DNA of 9,112 nt, from contig DASWIC010000232.1 of NCBI GenBank assembly GCA_036397875.1, positions 1 to 9,112 of the forward strand, in the 5' to 3' direction. This DNA comes from SG8-41 sp036397875 (GTDB lineage Bacteria; Pseudomonadota; Gammaproteobacteria; Burkholderiales; SG8-41). A model generated the notes under the pieces. It worked only from the letters and a program-made list of their open reading frames with translations, did not search any database and was not told the DNA's origin. The stretch's first letter is position 1, and each line of letters opens with the position of its first letter. Made by a program: the position numbers and the translations under genes. Positions 5,747 to 9,112 of this stretch are shown piece by piece.

Positions 5747-7060
5747 TCAGTTCGCGGCCACGCGCGGCTCGGCGGCGGTGTCGAGCACCGCGTCCTCCGT
5801 CCGTTCGAGCTCGATTGCCGCGGCGAGAAGCGCGAGCCGGGAGATGACGCCATAGGCGTAGAAGCGGTTCGGCGGGCAGCCCGGGTCGTCCGGGTTGGGC
5901 GAGGTGCACGGCTCGGCGAAGGCGAGGGGCGCGAACTGCATGCCCGGCGCGTTCAGGTTCTCGTCCTTGCCGCGCCCGGTGTGCACGCGGTAGAAGCCGC
6001 CCACCACGAAATGGTCGATCATGTAGACCACCGGCTCGGCCACGGCGTCGTCCATGCTCTCGAAGGTGTAGACGCCTTCCTGCACCATGACTTCGTGCAC
6101 CGGCAGGCCCTCCTTCACCACCGCCATCTTCTGGCGCTGCCTGCGGTTGAGACCCCGTACCTCGGACGGATCCTTCACCGTCATGATGCCCATGCCATAG
6201 GTGCCGGCGTCGGCCTTGACGATGACGAAGGGTTCCTCCTGGATGCCGTATTCCCGGTACTTGGCGCGAATGTCATCGAGGATCTCGGCGACGTAGCCTT
6301 CCAGGCATTCCTCCCCGGTGCGCTCCTGGAAGTTGATCCTGCCGCACTTCTCGAACAGGGGGTTGATGAGCCAGGGGTCGATGCCGATCAGCCCGGCGAA
6401 TTCCGCCGCCACTTCGCGGTAAGCCTGGAAGTGGTTCGACTTGCGGCGCACCGTCCAGCCCGCGTGCAGCGGCGGCAGCACCGCCTGCTCGAGGCCCATC
6501 AGGATCTCGGGGATGCCGGCGGAGAGATCGTTGTTGAGGAGCACGACGCACGGATCGAAGCCGTCCACCGCCAGCCGGTTGCTGCGGCGCTCGAGCGGCT
6601 CGAGCGTGAGCTTGGAGCCGTCGGCGAGCGTGATCTCGGTCGGGCGCGTGACTTCGCGCAACAAGCTGCCGATGCGCACGTCGAGGCCGGCGCGCCGGAG
6701 CAGCCTCTGCAGCACCGTGACGTTCTGCAGGTAGAACTGGTTGCGCGTGTGGCTCTCGGGAATCAGCACGGCTCCGCGTGCGTCGGGGCAGACCTTCTCG
6801 ATCGCGGTCATCGCCGCCTGCACGCACAGCGGATGGAACTCGGGATTGAGGTTGTTGAACCCGCCCGGGAAGAGGTTGGTGTCCACCGGCGCGAGCTTGA
6901 AGCCGCTGTTTCGCAGATCCACGGAGCAGTAGAACGGTGCGGCATGCTCCTGCCATTGGCCGCGCAGCCAGCGCTCGGCATCCGGCTGGGAGGCGAGCAG
7001 GCGCCGCTCGAGGTCGAGCAGCGGCCCGGCGAGCGCGGTGGTGAGGCGCGGGACTGACAT
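5747..7060 (-). CDS. gshA: Glutamate-cysteine ligase, Acidithiobacillus ferrooxidans-type
   Basis: A 437-aa protein that I assign to the less common glutamate-cysteine ligase family first described from Thiobacillus (now Acidithiobacillus) ferrooxidans, unrelated in appearance to the E. coli GshA type. It would form gamma-glutamylcysteine from glutamate, cysteine and ATP. Recognisable stretches are VDTNLFPGGFNNLNPEF (59-75), IPESHTRNQFYLQN (100-113), RRKSNHFQAY (205-214), INPLFEKCGRINFQE (232-246) and the likely nucleotide-binding FVIVKADAGTYGMGI (278-292). Its place directly ahead of gshB supports the function. The ATG at 7060 has an AGGAG/GAGAAGAA purine tract 5-15 bases upstream. In-frame ATGs at 7144 and 7090 would overlap the promoter region and add unconserved residues. 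The last 30 residues are alanine/glutamate-rich and look like a variable tail. A candidate promoter lies 29-57 bp upstream. Confidence 0.9.
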   Translation of the reverse strand: MSVPRLTTALAGPLLDLERRLLASQPDAERWLRGQWQEHAAPFYCSVDLRNSGFKLAPVDTNLFPGGFNNLNPEFHPLCVQAAMTAIEKVCPDARGAVLIPESHTRNQFYLQNVTVLQRLLRRAGLDVRIGSLLREVTRPTEITLADGSKLTLEPLERRSNRLAVDGFDPCVVLLNNDLSAGIPEILMGLEQAVLPPLHAGWTVRRKSNHFQAYREVAAEFAGLIGIDPWLINPLFEKCGRINFQERTGEECLEGYVAEILDDIRAKYREYGIQEEPFVIVKADAGTYGMGIMTVKDPSEVRGLNRRQRQKMAVVKEGLPVHEVMVQEGVYTFESMDDAVAEPVVYMIDHFVVGGFYRVHTGRGKDENLNAPGMQFAPLAFAEPCTSPNPDDPGCPPNRFYAYGVISRLALLAAAIELERTEDAVLDTAAEPRVAAN

Positions 7061-7088
7061 GGGTGATTTCTTCTCCTCGGAGGGGCCC

Positions 7089-7117
7089 ATTCTACCGACC
7101 GCGCGGGGCGATTTCGA
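7089..7117 (-). promoter_or_regulatory. Candidate sigma-70 promoter of the gshA operon
   Basis: TAGAAT (7094-7089) matches the -10 consensus at five of six positions. A TCGAAA (7117-7112), matching the -35 at four of six, stands 17 nt upstream. Transcription would start near 7082, about 20 nt before the gshA ATG, with the AGGAG ribosome site inside the short leader. It lies downstream of the amtB terminator, as expected for a separate transcription unit. Confidence 0.55.
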
Positions 7118-7126
7118 CCGCGCGGG
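7096..7126. repeat. 12-bp direct repeat, period 19, within gshA promoter
   Basis: CGACCGCGCGGG occurs at 7096-7107 and again, identically, at 7115-7126. Each copy contains the palindrome CCGCGCGG. One copy fills most of the -35/-10 spacer and the other overlaps the upstream side of the -35 hexamer, positions where a repressor or activator dimer could bind. The GC-rich background lowers its significance, and no regulator is known to me for this motif. Confidence 0.4.
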
Positions 7127-7163
7127 TTTCCCGCACAAAAACAACGGACTCAGCCCTCACCCG

Positions 7164-7196
7164 CCAGAAACAAACGGGCGCCCGCAGGCGCCCGTT
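7164..7196 (-). terminator. Rho-independent terminator of glnK-amtB
   Basis: On the minus strand AACGGGCGCC (7196-7187) and GGCGCCCGTT (7182-7173) form a perfect 10-bp stem with a TGCG tetraloop, followed by the U-rich tail TGTTTCTGG. It begins 26 nt after the amtB stop codon and separates the nitrogen unit from the glutathione operon. Confidence 0.9.
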
Positions 7197-7221
7197 GCCA
7201 CGCACTCCCTGGGAAACGATG

Positions 7222-8718
7222 TTACGTGTGATACGCGCTTTCGCCGTGGGAATTCACGTCGAGACCCTCGCGTTCCTCTTCCTCGGTTACGCGCAGGCCC
7301 ACGATCAGATCGGCGATCTTGAACGCAATCAACGCCACGATGCCGGTCCAGACGATGGTCACGCCAACCGCCTGCGCCTGGACCCATACCTGGCTGGAAA
7401 TGGAATACTCCGCCGCGGTGATCATCTTGCCGGTGACCCAGTCCGCCGTGAAGCCCGGCCCGCCGAGCCCGGGAGCGTTGAACACGCCGGTCAGCAGCGC
7501 GCCCAGTATGCCGCCGACCGCGTGCACGCCGAACACGTCGAGCGAGTCGTCCACGCCGAGCCAGCGCTTCAGCTGGTTCACTGCCCACAGGCACACGAAT
7601 CCGGCGGCGGTCCCGATGACGAACGCGCCAGGGATGCCCACGTTGCCGGCGGCGGGGGTGATGGCGACCAGTCCCGCGACGACGCCCGAGGCGGCGCCCA
7701 GCATGGAGGGCTTGCCCTTGAACAGCCATTCACCGAAGGTCCACGCCAGCACGGCGCAGGCGGTAGCGAGGAAGGTGTTCACGAAGGCGAGCGTGGCCGA
7801 GTTGCCGGCTTCGAGCGCCGAGCCGGCGTTGAACCCGAACCAGCCTACCCACAGAAGCGCCGCCCCGATCATGGTCATCGGGAGGTTATGCGGCGTCAGT
7901 GCCTCTTTTCCGAAACCGATGCGCCTGCCGATCAGGTAGGCGCCCACCAGGCCGGCGATGCCGGCGTTGATGTGCACCACCGTGCCGCCCGCGAAGTCGA
8001 GCGCGCCCCACTGCCAGAGCAGGCCGGCCTTGGCGTTCAGCCCGTCGACCAGCTTGGGATCGGTATAGGCGTCCGGCCCCATCCAGAACCACACCATGTG
8101 CGCGATCGGGGCATAGGCAAACGTGAGCCAGATGGTCACGAAGATCAGCACCGCGGAGAACTTGATGCGCTCCGCGAAGGCCCCGAGGATCAGGCAGCAG
8201 GTAATTGCCGCGAACGTCGCCTGGAATGCGACGAACAGCAACTCGGGTATGACCACGCCCTTGCTGAAGGTGGCGCCCATGGCGAACTCGCCCGTGGCGG
8301 AATCGAAGGTGCCGCCCAGGAACAGGCGGTCGAAGCCCCCGAAGTAGGAGTTGCCCTCGCTGAACGCCAAGCTGTAGCCGTAGATGCACCACAGCACGGT
8401 GACGAGCGAGAAGGTCACCAGCACCTGCATCAGCACCGAGAGCATGTTCTTGGCGCGCACCATGCCGCCGTAGAACAGCGCCAGGGCGGGAACGCTCATC
8501 ATCAGCACCAGCAGGGTAGAGGTCAGCATCCACGCCACGTCGCCCTTGTTGGGCGTCGGCGCGGGCTTGGCTACTTCCTTGGCCATCGGGGCCTTGTCCG
8601 CGGCCTTCATCTCGGCTGCGGGCTTGTCCTGCGCGAACGCCGCGAGCGGAACCGTGTTCAGCCCGACGACGCCGAGCATGGCCAGCACGGCGACGAGTCT
8701 TCTGAAAAAACTTTTCAT
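7222..8718 (-). CDS. amtB: Ammonium channel AmtB
   Basis: A 498-aa Amt/Mep/Rh-family channel of the inner membrane that conducts ammonium. A signal peptide is evident (MKSFFRR, hydrophobic core 8-22, AFA near 27-29), as in E. coli AmtB. It is followed by an unusual hydrophilic Lys/Ala/Pro-rich stretch (about 30-58) before the first mature helix at about 61. Eleven hydrophobic helices follow. The pore histidine pair is His249 (GGTVVHINAG) and His399 (FGVHAVGG). AFQATFAAITCCLILGAFAERI (164-185) carries a gate phenylalanine, and Trp210 lies in the HMVWFWMGP segment. The C-terminal tail GLRVTEEEEREGLDVNSHGESAY is the conserved segment that contacts GlnK. The ATG at 8718 has GGGAG seven bases upstream and lies 16 nt after glnK, so the two form the classic glnK-amtB operon. 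Confidence 0.97.
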   Translation of the reverse strand: MKSFFRRLVAVLAMLGVVGLNTVPLAAFAQDKPAAEMKAADKAPMAKEVAKPAPTPNKGDVAWMLTSTLLVLMMSVPALALFYGGMVRAKNMLSVLMQVLVTFSLVTVLWCIYGYSLAFSEGNSYFGGFDRLFLGGTFDSATGEFAMGATFSKGVVIPELLFVAFQATFAAITCCLILGAFAERIKFSAVLIFVTIWLTFAYAPIAHMVWFWMGPDAYTDPKLVDGLNAKAGLLWQWGALDFAGGTVVHINAGIAGLVGAYLIGRRIGFGKEALTPHNLPMTMIGAALLWVGWFGFNAGSALEAGNSATLAFVNTFLATACAVLAWTFGEWLFKGKPSMLGAASGVVAGLVAITPAAGNVGIPGAFVIGTAAGFVCLWAVNQLKRWLGVDDSLDVFGVHAVGGILGALLTGVFNAPGLGGPGFTADWVTGKMITAAEYSISSQVWVQAQAVGVTIVWTGIVALIAFKIADLIVGLRVTEEEEREGLDVNSHGESAYHT

Positions 8719-8734
8719 GGTCTTCTCCCTGTTT

Positions 8735-9073
8735 CTATAGCGCGTCCGCGCCGGTCTCGCCAGTGCGGATGCGGATGGCCTGCTCGAGATCGAAGACGAA
8801 CACCTTGCCGTCGCCGATCTTGCCGGTGTTGGCGGCTTTCTCGATCGCCTCGACGACCTGGTCGAGAAGTTCGCTCTTGATCGCGGCCTCGACCTTGACC
8901 TTGGGCAGAAAATCCACCACGTATTCGGCGCCGCGGTAGAGCTCGGTGTGCCCCTTCTGCCGCCCGAATCCCTTGACCTCGGTGACGGTGATGCCGGTCA
9001 CGCCGACGGCGGACAGCGCCTCCCGTACCTCGTCAAGCTTGAAGGGCTTGATGATTGCAGTGACGAGTTTCAT
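8735..9073 (-). CDS. glnK: Nitrogen regulatory protein PII (GlnK)
   Basis: A 112-aa PII signalling protein, exactly the family length. Tyr51, the uridylylation site at the tip of the T-loop, lies in RGAEYVVDFLPKVKVE (47-62). The B-loop shows TGKIGDGKVFVFDLEQAIRIRTGE (83-106), with the ATP/2-oxoglutarate-binding TGKIGDGK and the C-loop RIRTGE. PII proteins sense 2-oxoglutarate and ADP/ATP. The copy encoded beside amtB normally plugs the AmtB pore when nitrogen is plentiful, so I name it GlnK from context; sequence alone cannot separate it firmly from GlnB. The ATG at 9073 has a GGGGAAA ribosome site 5-11 bases upstream. The 39 bases before it show no -24/-12 sigma-54 promoter; NtrC-type control, if present, would lie outside the window. 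Confidence 0.95.
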   Translation of the reverse strand: MKLVTAIIKPFKLDEVREALSAVGVTGITVTEVKGFGRQKGHTELYRGAEYVVDFLPKVKVEAAIKSELLDQVVEAIEKAANTGKIGDGKVFVFDLEQAIRIRTGETGADAL

Positions 9074-9085
9074 GCGGTTTCCCCG

Positions 9086-9112
9086 TGAAAATGGAACCGG
9101 CCCCGCGGCCGG
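9086..9112 (-). terminator. GC hairpin with T-rich tail upstream of glnK (at window edge)
   Basis: On the minus strand CCGGCC (9112-9107) pairs with GGCCGG (9102-9097) over a 4-nt loop, followed by TTCCATTTTC. The stem may extend beyond the window. It could be the terminator of an upstream gene on the same strand, or a structure in the glnK leader 24-39 nt before the ATG. The edge prevents a firm call. Confidence 0.4.

Noticed and set aside
7063..8880. 605-codon open frame on the + strand opposite amtB
   Set aside because: The opposite strand encodes a full AmtB with all key residues, and this translation is low-complexity His/Arg/Gly/Glu-rich. It is a codon-bias shadow running also through the terminator and the gshA promoter.
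9074..9112. Sigma-54 (-24/-12) promoter of glnK
   Set aside because: I looked for a GG-N10-GC type site in the 39 available bases and saw none matching the consensus; the true promoter is probably outside the window.

Overview
The window is GC-rich, densely coding chromosomal DNA from a proteobacterium, most likely a betaproteobacterium. Supporting signs are the GlnK/AmtB pair followed by a glutathione operon, an orphan mannose-family EIIA, HPr and Enzyme I. The homoserine acyltransferase is of the betaproteobacterial MetX type, and MetW and an AmpG-like permease sit next door. Family assignments come from reading the translations; no database search was run. I see no insertion sequence, phage gene, CRISPR array, tRNA or rRNA.

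Layout: apart from the 3' end of an AmpG-like muropeptide permease (+ strand, bases 2-292), every gene is on the minus strand, so the transcriptional order runs from high to low coordinates. (1) glnK-amtB (9073-7222) encodes a PII protein and an ammonium channel, and ends at a strong intrinsic terminator (7164-7196). (2) gshA-gshB-EIIA(Man)-ptsH-ptsI (7060-2265) has a candidate sigma-70 promoter at 7089-7117. It carries both steps of glutathione synthesis, then a phosphotransferase relay that has Enzyme I, HPr and one EIIA but no sugar permease here. (3) metX-metW (2107-357) encodes homoserine acyltransferase and its usual partner MetW, with a GTGA start/stop overlap. It has its own promoter (2233-2261) directly after the ptsI stop.

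The most notable element is in the metX leader (2165-2217, minus strand). I read it as a SAM-II (SAM-alpha) riboswitch: a 6-bp P1 helix, a perfect 6-bp pseudoknot helix and the conserved GCTAAAG 3' strand are all present in the right order. About 20 nt further on, a GC-rich hairpin with a U-rich tail sits just before the metX ATG. Its 5' half and loop are complementary to the P1 loop and 3' strand of the riboswitch. This suggests a terminator/antiterminator switch by which SAM, the end product of the pathway, turns off methionine synthesis.

Functionally the window groups nitrogen sensing (GlnK/AmtB), sulfur metabolism (methionine, glutathione) and carbon/phosphate signalling (a PTS without a permease). 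All complete genes look intact, with key catalytic residues present. The bases between genes are short: the longest spacers are about 160 bp (metX leader and the amtB-gshA gap), so there is no gene-free stretch over 300 bases.
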